Source: an uncultured Erysipelotrichaceae bacterium (GTDB lineage: Bacteria > Bacillota_I > Bacilli_A > Erysipelotrichales > Erysipelotrichaceae). Taken from it: a DNA stretch of 64,000 nt. Numbering within the stretch: the first letter of the stretch is position 1; every line of letters begins with the position of its first letter. A program made the position numbers and the translations under genes. The stretch spans positions 32,745-96,744 of the forward strand of contig CADBEA010000004.1 of assembly GCA_902793635.1 (NCBI GenBank), given 5' to 3'. The notes under the pieces were generated by a model. It ran no database searches. It worked only from the letters and a program-made list of their open reading frames with translations, and had not been told where the DNA came from. Of the stretch, positions 34,151 through 46,639 are shown piece by piece.

Positions 34151-34802
34151 TCAGTTTCCTTTTGCGCCGTATTGTTCGTAATAAGCGGCGATGCGGCCAA
34201 GCAGTTCTTCGTCAAGACGGTTTTCTTCCTTCAGGATCTCGACGACTTCCGGCATCGATACGATGGCGGCTGTCGGGAAGCCGTATAACTCGGATACTTC
34301 CTGCAGAGCCGTGATGTCGCCCTTGCCCTTTTCGTTGCGGTTGAGGGAAACGATCAGGCCTTTGATTTCGACGTTGGCCTGAGCGCGGACGATCGGCACG
34401 GTTTCTTCCATTGATTTGCCGCTCGTTGTGACGTCTTCGATCATGATGACTTTATCGCCGTCCTGCAGCTTCGAGCCAAGCAGGATGCCGGTGTCACCGT
34501 GATCCTTGACCTCCTTGCGGTTGCAGCAATAGCGCACTTCCTTCCCATAGAGTTCATGGATGGCCATGGCGGTCGCGACAGCCAGCGGAATGCCCTTGTA
34601 GGCAGGTCCGAAAAGGACGTCGAAGTCGAGGCCGAAATTGTCATGAATGGCCTTGGCGTAATAGCATGCCAGATCATGCAGCTGACCGCCTGTGACATAG
34701 GCGCCGGCGTTCATGAAGAACGGTGATTTGCGGCCGCTCTTCAGTGTGAAGTCACCGAATTTGAGGGCGTTGCAGGCAAGCATGAAATGCGTGAATTCCT
34801 TT

Positions 34803-34816
<14 letters not shown>
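34151..34816 (-). CDS. pyrE: Orotate phosphoribosyltransferase
   Basis: 221 residues. Adds PRPP to orotate to make OMP. The PRPP-binding motif VIMIEDVTTSGKSMEETV and the N-terminal KSGRKSPFFMNAG are typical. It overlaps pyrF by 14 bases and is the last gene of the operon. Confidence 0.97.
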
Positions 34817-37151
<2,335 letters not shown>

Positions 37152-37155
<4 letters not shown>

Positions 37156-38432
37156 AACGGCAGCTCCTTTTCATATACAGTACGGCCGGCAACGATCGTC
37201 CGCATCACAGCGGCTCTGACACTCCAGCCGGCAAAAGGCGTGTTTTTACCTTTGGAATAGAATTTCTCGGGATCGATCAGTGACTCCTGATCAAGACGGA
37301 CAAGGATCAGATCGCTGTCCTTGCCGGGTGCGATCGTTCCCTTTCTGTCCATTCCGAAGCGGGCAGCCGGTTTTTCCGCCATCCAGCTGACAAGCTGCGG
37401 CAGTGTCCAGCGCTTTGTTTTATAAACGAATTCGGTATAGAGAAGCGGGAAGCTTGTTTCCAGAGAAACGATACCGAAGGCAGCCTCTGCCATTGGCTTT
37501 TCCTTGTCTGCTTTCGTATGCGGCGCATGATCGCTGGCGATGAAGTCCAGCGTGCCGTCTTCCAGTGCTTCGATCAGACACATTCTGTCTTCATGCGAAC
37601 GAAGCGGCGGATTCATTTTCCAGTTCGGTCCCTTCACGTCTTTGTCTTCCAGCAGCAGATGGTGAGCCGTGACTTCCGCACTGACATCACCGCCGGCCGC
37701 CTTGGCTTTACGCAATGCTTCTACCGAGGAAATGGCTGAGATATGACAGCCGTGGTATTTCGTGCCGATGTCACAGGCCAGATCCAGATCACGCTGCAGC
37801 TGCACGCTTTCACATTCGCCGGGAATACCCAGCCAGCCGTTTTCTTCCGCATAGGCGGATGTGTGCACGCTGGCACCCGGTGCCCGGTAATGCATGTCTT
37901 CGGTATGGCAGGCAATCAGCACATTCAGATCTTTCGCTTTGCGCAGAGCTTCCGCCATGACTGTTTCATCAGCCACGCCGACGCCGTCGTCCGAGAACCA
38001 GCGGATGCCTTCCTCTTTCATACCGGCAAGATCTGCTGTCTCTCTGCCCTTTTCATTGACCGTGATGGTGCCGTAAGGCAGTACGTTGACGATGCAGTCA
38101 CGTTCGATCATGGCGAGATATTTCCTGACTGTTTCCGCATCAGACGGAAACGGTGAGAGATTGGGCATCGGACAGACCGTCGTGAAACCGCCGGCCGCGG
38201 CTGCCCGCGAACCGGTCTTCAGTGTCTCCTTCTGGGGATAGCCGGGCTCGCGGAAATGAACATGCACGTCGATCAGACCGGGCAGAACATGCAGGCCCTC
38301 TGCGTCAATGACTTCCGCTTCGGCGTCAATGGCATCTTCCACAGCGAGAATGCCGGTCTCATCGAACAGGATCTCCTTTTTCTGAAGCTTTCCTTCATAC
38401 AGGACGGTTCCGTTTCTGATCAGGGTCTTCAT
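37152..38432 (-). CDS. pyrC: Dihydroorotase
   Basis: 426 residues, class I amidohydrolase. DVHVHFREPG holds the first two zinc His residues; SDDGVGV and FIASDHAPH supply other metal and catalytic residues. It cyclises carbamoyl aspartate. First structural gene of pyrCKDFE; pyrB and carAB are not in the window. AGGAGG lies just before the start, directly after the attenuator. Confidence 0.97.
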
Positions 38433-38449
38433 TGCTTACCTCCTACGTA

Positions 38450-38488
38450 TAAAAAAAGACAGCCGTCCCTCATCGGGAAATGCTGTCT
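38450..38488 (-). terminator. pyr leader attenuator (intrinsic terminator)
   Basis: On the minus strand AGACAGC and GCTGTCT form the outer stem, TCCC and GGGA the inner stem, followed by seven T residues, ending about 17 bases before pyrC. The loop contains the UGA stop of the leader peptide, so a translating ribosome would stop the hairpin forming. Confidence 0.85.
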
Positions 38489-38580
38489 CGTGCATATGGG
38501 CTGGATAAGACAGAAAGAGAAATGCTCAAAACACGTTTTCCCGCGCTGCAGTTCATGTTTTCAACACGCGTGTTTTTCAT
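38470..38580 (-). CDS. Putative pyr operon leader peptide
   Basis: 36 residues (starts MKNTRVENMNCSAGKRVLS, ends ARDSISR), too short for standard gene callers. AAGGAG lies upstream of the ATG at a workable spacing. The coding sequence spans a U-rich tract (38503-38524 on the minus strand reads UUUCUCUUUCUGUCUU) and terminates inside the terminator loop. This geometry matches the E. coli pyrBI mechanism, where low UTP makes polymerase pause in the U tract so that the leading ribosome catches up and prevents termination. No peptide function is implied. Confidence 0.6.
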   Translation of the reverse strand: MKNTRVENMNCSAGKRVLSISLSVLSSPYARDSISR

Positions 38581-38608
38581 CGCCTCTCTCCTTAAAATTT
38601 CTGTCTGC

Positions 38609-38636
38609 ATTCTATCACAGTAAGGCTTAATTGCAA
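38609..38636 (-). promoter_or_regulatory. pyr operon promoter
   Basis: TTGCAA, 16 bases, TAGAAT on the minus strand. The transcript would begin about 20 bases before the leader peptide ATG. Confidence 0.65.
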
Positions 38637-38640
38637 TACT

Positions 38641-39573
38641 TTACCCTTCATGCCGGCGGGAATGCGGATGGGCCAGATCAACGACTTTCTGCAGTCTGTC
38701 CTGCGTCACGTGGGTATAGATCTGCGTGGTGGAAAGATTCTCATGACCGAGCAGTTCCTGCACGATCCTGAGATCGGCACCGTTGTCGAGCAGATGGGTC
38801 GCGAAACTGTGGCGGATCATATGGGGATGCACATGAACGGGCAGTCCGGCCGCTTCACCGCTTTTTTCACAGAGATTCTGGATACTGCGGGATGTGATCG
38901 GCTTGCCGCGCCGGTTGACAAACAGATAGCCGTGTTCTTCCTGATCAGCCATGAAGACCGGTCTGGCTTCCGTCAGATAGAGTTCGATCAGCTGGGCGCA
39001 GCGGGGATAGAACGGCACCATGCGTTCCTTGCTTTCCTTGCCGATGACGCTCAGGTAATGTTCCTTCAGATTGATCTTCTCAAGCCGCAGGCCGGCACAT
39101 TCGGAAACACGCAGGCCGCAGGCATACATGACTTCGATCATGCAGCGGTCACGGATCTGGGCGGGATCATCGAGATCAAACCAGTCCAGCAGTGTCTCCA
39201 TCTGATCAAACGTCAGAAACTCCGGCAGTTTGCGCCGCGAAGCGGTACCCCGGAACATCCGCACCGGATTGGCCTGCACCCCTTCCGAACGGTTCAGATA
39301 CCGGTAGAAGGATTTCAGGGATGACAGATTGCGGGCATAGCTGGAATTGGCCAACGGCACGCCGCCGATCTCACCGGAACGCAGTTTCATGACATAATCG
39401 CTGATATCTTCCTTAGTGACTTTTTCAAAGGAATCGATTTTGTTGTCCCGCAGATATTCGAGAAAACGCTCGACGTCACGCCGATAGGCATTTTCCGTAT
39501 CGGCTGAGCCGGTGCGGGAAAGCCGGATATGATCAAGAAAACGGTCCAGGGACCTCTCAAAGCTGTCCGCCAT
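38641..39573 (-). CDS. xerC: Tyrosine recombinase XerC
   Basis: 310 residues. An N-terminal SAM-like core-binding domain is followed by the catalytic domain with Arg in [14 protein letters not shown], HxxR in [15 protein letters not shown], His in [11 protein letters not shown] and the nucleophile Tyr in IYTHV. Resolves chromosome dimers at dif together with XerD. The topA-trmFO-xerC order supports XerC rather than XerD. Overlaps trmFO by 17 bases. Confidence 0.93.
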   Translation of the reverse strand: MADSFERSLDRFLDHIRLSRTGSADTENAYRRDVERFLEYLRDNKIDSFEKVTKEDISDYVMKLRSGEIGGVPLANSSYARNLSSLKSFYRYLNRSEGVQANPVRMFRGTASRRKLPEFLTFDQMETLLDWFDLDDPAQIRDRCMIEVMYACGLRVSECAGLRLEKINLKEHYLSVIGKESKERMVPFYPRCAQLIELYLTEARPVFMADQEEHGYLFVNRRGKPITSRSIQNLCEKSGEAAGLPVHVHPHMIRHSFATHLLDNGADLRIVQELLGHENLSTTQIYTHVTQDRLQKVVDLAHPHSRRHEG

Positions 39574-40852
39574 TCTTCATCTCCCTGATCACGGCCAGCG
39601 ACTGCGGGGCATACTGGTTCTTACGGTCTTTCTTATTGAATTTGCCTTCCAGATACATAATGCCGAAGTTGGCGTTCATCGGCTGGAAGTGCGCGGGATC
39701 AGCTGTGACGATATAGTGCGACATGGCACCGATCATCGTCTTCACACCCGGAGCGACAGGCTCTTCACCGTTCAGCACATGGGCGAGATTGATGCCCGCC
39801 AGCATGCCTGAGGCAGCTGATTCGATATAACCTTCCACACCGGTCATCTGGCCGGCGAAGAAAAGATCATCACGGTCTTTCCACTGATATGTCTCGCGCA
39901 GACATTTCGGTGAATTGATAAACGTATTTCTGTGCATGACGCCGTAGCGGATGATCTCACAGTTCTCAAGACCGGGAATCATCTGCAGGACGCGTTTCTG
40001 TTCGCCCCATTTCAGATGGGTCTGAAATCCGACGATGTTGTACAGAGTCGCTTCGGCGTTGTCCTGCCGCAGCTGCACGACCGCGTATGGACGCCAGCCG
40101 TCCTTCTCCAGGCCGACCGGTTTCATCGGTCCAAACAGCAGTGTGTTGCGGCCCCGGCGCGCCATTTCCTCAAACGGCATGCAGCCTTCGAAATACACTT
40201 CTTTTTCAAATTCGTGCATTTCCGCTGTCTCAGCCGTGATCAATGCGTCATAGAACGCGTCGAACTGCTCCTTGTTCATCGGGCAGTTGATATAGTCCGC
40301 CTCCCCTTTGTCATAGCGTGACTTCCGGTAGGCTTTGTTCATATCAATGGATTCATAGGTCACGATCGGCGCGGCCGCGTCATAGAAATAGCAGTATTCC
40401 TCACCTGACAGAGCAGCAATCGCATCGGTCATCGCTTTCGAACTGAGCGGACCGGTCGCGATCACACACGGTTCGTCCGGTATGGCATCGCATTCCGCGG
40501 AAACGATTTCAATATTCGGATGGCTGCGGATCTTCTCCGTGACCATGGCGGCGAAACGGTTGCGGTCAACAGCCAGCGCGCTACCGGCCGGCACCTGATT
40601 GGCATCGGCGCACGTCATGATCAGCGAACCGATCTGCCGCATCTCCTCCTTCAGAAGTCCGACCGCGTTGGTCAGTGCATTGGAACGCAGTGAATTGGAA
40701 CAGACAAGTTCCGCGAAATCATCGCTATGATGGGCCGGTGATTTCTTCTGCGGCTTCATCTCGTAGAGTCTCACATGAATGCCGCGCTTTGCCAGCTGCC
40801 AGGCTGCTTCACAGCCGGCCAGACCGGCTCCGATAACTACCGCGCTTTTCAT
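39557..40852 (-). CDS. trmFO: Methylenetetrahydrofolate--tRNA-(uracil-5-)-methyltransferase
   Basis: 431 residues. FAD- and folate-dependent enzyme making m5U54 in the tRNA T loop. [17 protein letters not shown] is the FAD-binding motif; [29 protein letters not shown] sequence and the C-terminal [16 protein letters not shown] block are diagnostic. Overlaps topA as ATGA. Confidence 0.97.
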   Translation of the reverse strand: MKSAVVIGAGLAGCEAAWQLAKRGIHVRLYEMKPQKKSPAHHSDDFAELVCSNSLRSNALTNAVGLLKEEMRQIGSLIMTCADANQVPAGSALAVDRNRFAAMVTEKIRSHPNIEIVSAECDAIPDEPCVIATGPLSSKAMTDAIAALSGEEYCYFYDAAAPIVTYESIDMNKAYRKSRYDKGEADYINCPMNKEQFDAFYDALITAETAEMHEFEKEVYFEGCMPFEEMARRGRNTLLFGPMKPVGLEKDGWRPYAVVQLRQDNAEATLYNIVGFQTHLKWGEQKRVLQMIPGLENCEIIRYGVMHRNTFINSPKCLRETYQWKDRDDLFFAGQMTGVEGYIESAASGMLAGINLAHVLNGEEPVAPGVKTMIGAMSHYIVTADPAHFQPMNANFGIMYLEGKFNKKDRKNQYAPQSLAVIREMKNGGQL

Positions 40853-42927
40853 GCTTTATCACTCTTGCGGCTGGTTTTTCTGACCGCTGTGCGGCGGACC
40901 GTCTTTTTCGCTGTTGTCCGGCTGCCGGTGCTGCGGCTGACGATCTTCTCACCGTCCAGGTTTTCCATATAACGGCACTTCGGGAAATTCGAGCAGCCGT
41001 GGAAATAGGTTCCGTAGCGGGACTTTCTCTTCAGCAGTTCACCGCCGCATTCCGGGCATACCTTGCCGGTTGGCTCCGGTTTTTCCTTTTCCGTTTTTTC
41101 GATTTGTCTGGTATAGCGGCACTTCGGGAAATTGCCGCAGGAAATGAAACGGCCGTAACGGCTGGTACGATAGACCAGTTCGCCGCCGCATTCCGGACAG
41201 GTCTCACCGACCTTTTCCGGTTCCTTCTTTTCCATGCCTTCATAGGCTTTGTCAAGCAACGGTGAAAAACGATCGTAGAACGACCGCAGGGTCGCTGTTT
41301 CATCTGCCTTGCCGTCAGCGATCTCATCGAGTTCGCTTTCCATCCGGGCGGTATAGTCAACATTGATGATATCCGAGAAGAACTCATCCAGTTTCTCGAC
41401 TGTCAGGGTTCCCTGTTCGGTCGGTCTGAAGACCTTGGTGCGGCTCTTTTCGGAAACCTTCTCAAGCGTGACATAGTTGCGCGCCTGAATCGTGTCGATG
41501 ATCATCGCATAGGTGGACGGACGGCCGATACCGTCTTCTTCCAGCGCTTTGATCAGACGGGCTTCCGTATAGCGCGCCGGCGGTTCCGTAAAGTGCTGGT
41601 TGGCCTTGAGTTCAATGGCTTCCAGTACTTCCCCTTCGTTCATGATAGGCAGGATGACGTCCTTGGAGGAATCGTAATCACCGTATACCTTCAGATAACC
41701 GTCAAATTTCAGGGTGCTGCCCTGGGCGGTGAAGTCATAGCCTTCGCGGCTCAGCGTGACACTCAGGGAATCATATTTCGCCGGTGCCATCAGAGAGGAC
41801 AGCGCTCTGGCATAGATCAGTTTATATAAACGGTACTGCTCATTGGTGAGATACGGTTTGAGCGCTTCCGGTGTGTTGGCAAGACTCGTCGGACGGATCG
41901 CCTCGTGAGCGTCCTGGGAATTGGCGTCGTTGCGCACCCGGTAGCCGCCCAGATATTCCTTGCCGTAGTTATCAAGAATGAGAGTTCTGGCATCGTTGAT
42001 GAAAACGTTGGACAGTCGGGTGGAGTCGGTACGCATGTAAGTGATCAGACCCTCTTCGCCGTGTCCGGTATCGATACCTTCATACAGACGCTGGGCAACG
42101 GACATCGTCCGCTTGGCGCTGAAGGAAAGCTTGGTGCTGGCTTCCTGCTGCAGGGTGCTGGTGATAAACGGCGGTCTTGGATCGCGGTGACGGGAAGTCA
42201 CTTTGATTTCCGTGACCGTGAACGGTCCCTGGCATGCTTCATATGCCTTCATCGCTTCTTCTTCGTTGCGAAGCTGGGCTTTTTCGCCGTTGATCCGGCT
42301 TAAGGAAGCATTGAACTTGCGGCGGCTTTTTTCAAAGACGGCGTCCAGTGTCCAGTATTCTTCCGGCACGAAGGCGTTGATTTCCTTCTCACGCTCGACG
42401 ATCAGTTTCAGAGCGACGGACTGTACACGGCCGGCTGATTTGGACTTGATCTTGGTATTCAGCAGTTTGGAAAGCTTGAAGCCGATAATACGGTCAAGAA
42501 TACGGCGTGTCTCCTGCGAATGAACGAGATCCATGTCGATGGTGCGCGGATTTTTGAACGCTTCCGTCACGGCGTTTCTCGTGATTTCGTGGAACGTGAC
42601 GCGGTCCAGCTCGTCTGTGCCAAGACCGAGTTCTTCCGCCAGGTGCCAGCTGATGGCTTCCCCTTCGCGGTCCGGGTCGGTCGCCAGATAAACGTTGTCG
42701 GCCTTTTTCGCCTGTTTCTGCAGATCCTTCACCGTGTCGGTCTTGTCTTTGGAAACGACATAGGTCGGGGCAAAATCATTTTCAATATCTACACCGAGTC
42801 CGTCCTTGCCCTTGATGGCAAGATCCCGGATATGGCCCTTACTGGAAACGACGGTGTAGTCTTTTCCCAGATATTTGGCAATCGTCTTGGATTTCGACGG
42901 TGACTCTACAATGACTAAATTCTTCAT
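40849..42927 (-). CDS. topA: DNA topoisomerase I
   Basis: 692 residues, type IA. N-terminal Toprim ([33 protein letters not shown]), active-site Tyr in [13 protein letters not shown], and two C-terminal topoisomerase zinc ribbons, each CPECGGEL...C...FPKC. A basic tail follows. Relaxes negative supercoils. An AT-rich hairpin separates it from dprA. Confidence 0.97.
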   Translation of the reverse strand: MKNLVIVESPSKSKTIAKYLGKDYTVVSSKGHIRDLAIKGKDGLGVDIENDFAPTYVVSKDKTDTVKDLQKQAKKADNVYLATDPDREGEAISWHLAEELGLGTDELDRVTFHEITRNAVTEAFKNPRTIDMDLVHSQETRRILDRIIGFKLSKLLNTKIKSKSAGRVQSVALKLIVEREKEINAFVPEEYWTLDAVFEKSRRKFNASLSRINGEKAQLRNEEEAMKAYEACQGPFTVTEIKVTSRHRDPRPPFITSTLQQEASTKLSFSAKRTMSVAQRLYEGIDTGHGEEGLITYMRTDSTRLSNVFINDARTLILDNYGKEYLGGYRVRNDANSQDAHEAIRPTSLANTPEALKPYLTNEQYRLYKLIYARALSSLMAPAKYDSLSVTLSREGYDFTAQGSTLKFDGYLKVYGDYDSSKDVILPIMNEGEVLEAIELKANQHFTEPPARYTEARLIKALEEDGIGRPSTYAMIIDTIQARNYVTLEKVSEKSRTKVFRPTEQGTLTVEKLDEFFSDIINVDYTARMESELDEIADGKADETATLRSFYDRFSPLLDKAYEGMEKKEPEKVGETCPECGGELVYRTSRYGRFISCGNFPKCRYTRQIEKTEKEKPEPTGKVCPECGGELLKRKSRYGTYFHGCSNFPKCRYMENLDGEKIVSRSTGSRTTAKKTVRRTAVRKTSRKSDKA

Positions 42928-42955
42928 AAATTCTCCTGATGAAAAAATTCATTTC

Positions 42956-42983
42956 AAAGAATAGCGTAAAAAATCTATTCTTT
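42956..42983 (-). other. Intercistronic hairpin between dprA and topA
   Basis: Perfect 9-base-pair stem AAAGAATAG / CTATTCTTT with a 10-base loop right after the dprA stop, followed on the minus strand by GAAATGAATTTTTTC. AT-rich; it may be a weak terminator or an mRNA processing or stability element. Confidence 0.4.
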
Positions 42984-43738
42984 CAACAACTATTATTTCG
43001 CATAATATCTTTCAACTGTTCGGGATCATACAGGATCATCGCTCCGTCGCTGATCAGTTTGTTGCAGCCGAAGCCGTGCGGATCCATCAGCGGCCAGGGC
43101 ACGGCGTAGATATCCCGGTTCAGGGAAATCGCCTCGTTGACCGTCAGCATCGTACCGCTTTTCAATGCTGCCTGAGTAACGATCAAAGCCTCCCCCAATG
43201 CCGCGATCAGCCGGTTGCGCCAGGGAAAATGATGTTTCCTGACACCGGTATGATACGGATATTCACTGAGGATCAGATCATCCTGTTCCATGCGTCGGTA
43301 CAGGTCTCTGTTTTCCGCCGGATAGGCACGTGAAAAACCCGAGCCGATCACCCCTACTGTATGACCGCCGGCCATGGCGCAGCGGTGCACAAGACCGTCG
43401 GTTCCTTTCGCAAGACCCGAGACAAGCACGAACTTCTCCTTCAATAGACCGGCACACATCCGTGTGCAGGCTTCCCCGTACGGCTGCATATCCCGCGAGC
43501 CGACGATCGATATCATCCTTCTTTTGAGCAAAGAAAGATCACCCCGGTAAAAAACGACCCAGGGCGGATAGCGCAGGGCGCGCAGCTGCCTCGGGTAGTC
43601 TTCATCCAGACAGGTGATGTAGTTTTCTCTGATATCGTGCATGACAGGCGTAATGCCGGCTCTTTGAGCGGTGGCGATCCTTGTCCAGTCACCGTCATAC
43701 ATATATGCGTATAATGCGAGTTTCTGTCTTTCTTCCAT
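42983..43738 (-). CDS. dprA: DNA-processing protein DprA
   Basis: 251 residues, compact: the Rossmann core is present (SIVGSRDMQPYG, LVSGLAKGTDGLVHRCAM, VIGSGFSRAYPAENR) but there is little N- or C-terminal extension. DprA loads RecA on incoming single-stranded DNA during transformation and is also kept in non-competent species. Lies 36 bases after rnhB in the conserved order. Confidence 0.93.
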   Translation of the reverse strand: MEERQKLALYAYMYDGDWTRIATAQRAGITPVMHDIRENYITCLDEDYPRQLRALRYPPWVVFYRGDLSLLKRRMISIVGSRDMQPYGEACTRMCAGLLKEKFVLVSGLAKGTDGLVHRCAMAGGHTVGVIGSGFSRAYPAENRDLYRRMEQDDLILSEYPYHTGVRKHHFPWRNRLIAALGEALIVTQAALKSGTMLTVNEAISLNRDIYAVPWPLMDPHGFGCNKLISDGAMILYDPEQLKDIMRNNSC

Positions 43739-43774
43739 ATCCGTCCTCCATCATTTATATAGAGGACAGATGCG

Positions 43775-44413
43775 TTAATCCGCGAAAAGATCCAGCTGCT
43801 GCTGAACGGCCCGGACCGGGGCGAAGGAACGGCGGTGGATCGGCGTGATGCCGTATTCGCGGATGGCGTCCATATGCTTTTTGGTGCCGTATCCTTTATT
43901 CGAAGCGAAGCCGTACTCCGGATACAGCAGGTCATATTCTTTCATCAGCCGGTCTCTTGTCACCTTGGCAAGGATCGAACCGGCCGCGACGCTGATCGAT
44001 TTCTGATCCCCTTTGACGGGATGAAACACCAGACGGTCATTGAGTTCAAGCGGCATCGCGTCCGTCACGACGACCGCCTCCGGTGCGTGCATGGCGATCT
44101 TCGCCATCGCCATCTGATCAGCATGGTAAATATCATAGGTATCGATTTCCTTTTCGGAAACGATCAGGATCTCGAACCACAGGGCATCTTCCCTGATCGT
44201 ATCGAACAAGGCTTCCCTTTTCTTTTCACTCAGACTTTTCGAATCATAGATGTCAGGATTCTCATATCCTTCCGGAAAGATAACGCCGGCAACGGTTAAA
44301 GGACCGGCAAGCGGTCCTCTTCCTGCTTCATCAATACCAAGCACAAGTTTTCCCTGCGGCCAGTATTCATGTTCATATTCATTCGTGCAGATCTTCTTCA
44401 CTGTCTTCTTCAT
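43775..44413 (-). CDS. rnhB: Ribonuclease HII
   Basis: 212 residues. Removes RNA from RNA-DNA hybrids and single ribonucleotides. The catalytic Asp28-Glu29 are in LVLGIDEAGRGPLAGP; later acidic residues fall in VVTDAMPLEL. It overlaps ylqF by 35 bases. Confidence 0.96.
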   Translation of the reverse strand: MKKTVKKICTNEYEHEYWPQGKLVLGIDEAGRGPLAGPLTVAGVIFPEGYENPDIYDSKSLSEKKREALFDTIREDALWFEILIVSEKEIDTYDIYHADQMAMAKIAMHAPEAVVVTDAMPLELNDRLVFHPVKGDQKSISVAAGSILAKVTRDRLMKEYDLLYPEYGFASNKGYGTKKHMDAIREYGITPIHRRSFAPVRAVQQQLDLFAD

Positions 44414-45257
44414 GCGGTTTTTCCAGTGTCAGCCGGCCCAGTCTTCCTTTGCGCAGTTCGCTGAGGAACAGTTCGGCTGCCCGTTTTGTGTCGGGTTCAT
44501 TGTTTTCCCTGACCAGATTGCGCTTTTTGGCGATCGCCTTCAGCATGCCGTTGGGATTGGTTCCTTCTTCCGCCTCGTAGATTTCTTCCAGATGGCCGGG
44601 ATAAAGATCCTGGATCATGTGGATCGTATCCATTGCCAGCATCCGCCGGTCGAGAATATCGTCGTTGATCGATCCGACAGCAGCCAGCAGCGAGCCGGTC
44701 TTTTCGTCGTCAAACTTCGGCCAGAGCACACCCGGCGTATCCAGCAGATCGAGGTCGGGATCGGCATGAAGCCATGTCAGGCTCCTTGTCACGCCCGGCT
44801 TGTCGGCCGCCTTCAGGGTATTCTTGCCGGCAATGCGGTTGATCATCGTCGATTTTCCGACGTTTGGTATGCCGGCCGCCATGGCTCTGACGGCCCGCGG
44901 ATTGATGCCGCGCGCCTTCTGACGGTCACGCTTTTCCTTCATGACCTTCAGGGCTTCGCGGATGATCTTCCGGCTGACGTGCGGATCTTTGTTCAGATCG
45001 ACCGCCAGGCAGGAAACATTGTCCTTTTTTAAAAAGCGGATCCATTCTTCGGTCAGAAGCGGATCTGCCATATCTGTCTTGGTCAGAAGGATCAGCTTCG
45101 GCTTGTCCTTCGCCATCATGTTCAGCAGCGGATTGCGGCTGGCTTCGGGAATTCTGGCATCACGCAGTTCGATCACGAGATCCACCGCCTTCAGCCGTTC
45201 CGACATCTGCCGGCGGGCCTTTTCCATATGGCCCGGATACCACTGGATCTTTACCAT
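44379..45257 (-). CDS. ylqF: Ribosome biogenesis GTPase YlqF (RbgA)
   Basis: 292 residues. Circularly permuted GTPase: G4 LLTKTDMAD precedes G1 AAGIPNVGKSTMIN and G3 LLDTPGVLWPKF. It matures the 50S subunit by promoting late r-protein entry. Overlaps lepB by seven bases. Confidence 0.95.
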   Translation of the reverse strand: MVKIQWYPGHMEKARRQMSERLKAVDLVIELRDARIPEASRNPLLNMMAKDKPKLILLTKTDMADPLLTEEWIRFLKKDNVSCLAVDLNKDPHVSRKIIREALKVMKEKRDRQKARGINPRAVRAMAAGIPNVGKSTMINRIAGKNTLKAADKPGVTRSLTWLHADPDLDLLDTPGVLWPKFDDEKTGSLLAAVGSINDDILDRRMLAMDTIHMIQDLYPGHLEEIYEAEEGTNPNGMLKAIAKKRNLVRENNEPDTKRAAELFLSELRKGRLGRLTLEKPHEEDSEEDLHE

Positions 45258-46015
45258 GTTTCCGCTCCGAAAGCATCAAACGGATAGACGATGAACACGC
45301 CTTTCGACATGATCTTGTTCTCCTTGAACGGACCGTAGTAACGGGAATCGGTGGAGTGCGGACGGTTGTCGCCGAGACAGAAGTATTCATCCGCCGCCAG
45401 CGTCACCGGCGCGACATCTTCCATGAAATCACCTTCATAGGAATCACGGTAGTTCTGGTCCAGGAAATCTTCCGGCACGACTTCCCCGTTGACATATAAC
45501 CTTCCGTCAATATAGGCGATGGTCTCGTTCGGCAGACCGACGACCCGTTTGACGAGATATTCTTTTTTGTCTTCCAGATAGACGATGACAATATCAAAGC
45601 GCTTGATGCCATTCATGTTGTAGCCGAGCAGATTGGAAACACCGAGGCTGCCGTTCTGCAGGGTCGGATACATGGAACTGCCTTTGACCTGAATGGGACG
45701 GATCACGAAGTTGATCATGATCAGTACAAGCGCCATGCAGATGCCAAGGTCACGGAAAAAGAGCAGCACTTCACCGGCTGCTGTATCTGTCCAGCTTGTT
45801 TTTTCTTCCACAGTCGGAAGTTCCTGGGTACGGTCGGGATCTTCCTTTTCCTTGCCGTCCCGGTGGGTCATCGTTTCCAGCACTCTGGTTTCAGACATGT
45901 CATACTTCGGCGGCTTGTAGGGACTGCCGTTTGTCATGGCCTCATATGTCTGGGTGCTGAGAAAGCTCAGATCCTCCGTATCTTCCGTTGCGGGAGCGTT
46001 GTTGTAGTCTTTCAT
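45251..46015 (-). CDS. lepB: Signal peptidase I
   Basis: 254 residues. Ser114 in VKGSSMYPTLQNG and Lys156 in EYLVKRVVGLP form the catalytic dyad; GDNRPHSTDSRYYGP is box E. One membrane segment (about 88-106) is preceded by an unusual polar, acidic cytosolic extension of about 85 residues rich in Glu, Thr and Asp; most Firmicute SipS proteins have only about 10-20. No alternative start near the membrane segment is obvious. Confidence 0.95.
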   Translation of the reverse strand: MKDYNNAPATEDTEDLSFLSTQTYEAMTNGSPYKPPKYDMSETRVLETMTHRDGKEKEDPDRTQELPTVEEKTSWTDTAAGEVLLFFRDLGICMALVLIMINFVIRPIQVKGSSMYPTLQNGSLGVSNLLGYNMNGIKRFDIVIVYLEDKKEYLVKRVVGLPNETIAYIDGRLYVNGEVVPEDFLDQNYRDSYEGDFMEDVAPVTLAADEYFCLGDNRPHSTDSRYYGPFKENKIMSKGVFIVYPFDAFGAETW

Positions 46016-46041
46016 TTATTACCTTCTTTGATAACGAAACC

Positions 46042-46047
46042 ATTATA
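46042..46047 (-). promoter_or_regulatory. -10 element before lepB
   Basis: TATAAT on the minus strand 26 bases before lepB, just after the rplS terminator. The -35 is weak (CTTCCT at 17 bases). Confidence 0.4.
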
Positions 46048-46054
46048 ACACCGC

Positions 46055-46084
46055 AAAGAAAAAGAGGAAGTACCCTTCCCCTTT
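46055..46084 (-). terminator. Weak terminator after rplS
   Basis: On the minus strand GGGGAAG-GGTA-CTTCCTC followed by TTTTTCTTT. The stem has one mismatch, so partial read-through into lepB is likely. Confidence 0.6.
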
Positions 46085-46092
46085 TCAGAAAC

Positions 46093-46446
46093 TTATTTAC
46101 TGCGGTCTTCCTTGATACGGGCGTTCTTAGCGGACAGGCCCTTGAGGTATGTCAGCTTCGCTCTGCGGACTTTACCATGACGGACAACTTCGATCTTGTC
46201 AAGAACCGGAGAATGTACCGGGAATGTTCTCTGGACACCGATACCGCTGGACATTTTACGGACTGTGAAGGAAGCGCCGATACCGCCGTTCGAACGGTCT
46301 ACACAGACACCTTCGTAAACCTGAATACGTGACTTGTTGCCTTCCTTGATACGTACGTGAACCTTGAGGGTGTCACCTACCTTGAACTCCGGAATGTCAT
46401 TACGTAACTGTTCCTTTGTGATTTTGTCGACTAAACCTAAATTCAT
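46093..46446 (-). CDS. rplS: 50S ribosomal protein L19
   Basis: 117 residues, standard length. [22 protein letters not shown] and [15 protein letters not shown] are signatures. In most Firmicutes it follows trmD; here trmD lies 9.5 kb away and rplS has its own promoter and leader. Confidence 0.98.
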   Translation of the reverse strand: MNLGLVDKITKEQLRNDIPEFKVGDTLKVHVRIKEGNKSRIQVYEGVCVDRSNGGIGASFTVRKMSSGIGVQRTFPVHSPVLDKIEVVRHGKVRRAKLTYLKGLSAKNARIKEDRSK

Positions 46447-46524
46447 CTTCTGTCTCCTTTTTAACGAATGATCAGCTGTTCATTCACGATAACGTCAGCG
46501 GAACAGTGATGCGCAATCGCGCTC
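46447..46524 (-). promoter_or_regulatory. rplS leader with mutually exclusive stems
   Basis: About 75 untranslated bases. On the minus strand CTGTTC can pair with GAACAG, while the overlapping GAATGA can pair with TCATTC next to the ribosome site; the two stems exclude each other. L19 autoregulatory leaders are known in Firmicutes, and this may be one, but I could not match the consensus by eye. Confidence 0.45.
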
Positions 46525-46528
46525 GTAG

Positions 46529-46557
46529 ATAATAGCACAAAAACCCTTTGTATACAA
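46529..46557 (-). promoter_or_regulatory. rplS promoter
   Basis: TTGTAT, 17 bases, TATTAT with an extended -10 TGC on the minus strand. Confidence 0.75.
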
Positions 46558-46639
46558 TAAAAAACAGAAAATAATTCACCAGCCAGTCTTCTTGTGTCAT
46601 AATATAATGCGTATAAAATCATATACGGGAGGTTTTATT

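Noticed and set aside
38433..38640. PyrR-binding attenuator
   Set aside because: GAGAGGC occurs but belongs to the ribosome site of the leader peptide; the UCC...GAGAGGCU loop and the antiterminator arrangement typical of PyrR were not found.
42956..42983. True terminator after dprA
   Set aside because: AT-rich stem and interrupted T run, and topA needs the upstream transcript or another promoter; listed only as a hairpin.
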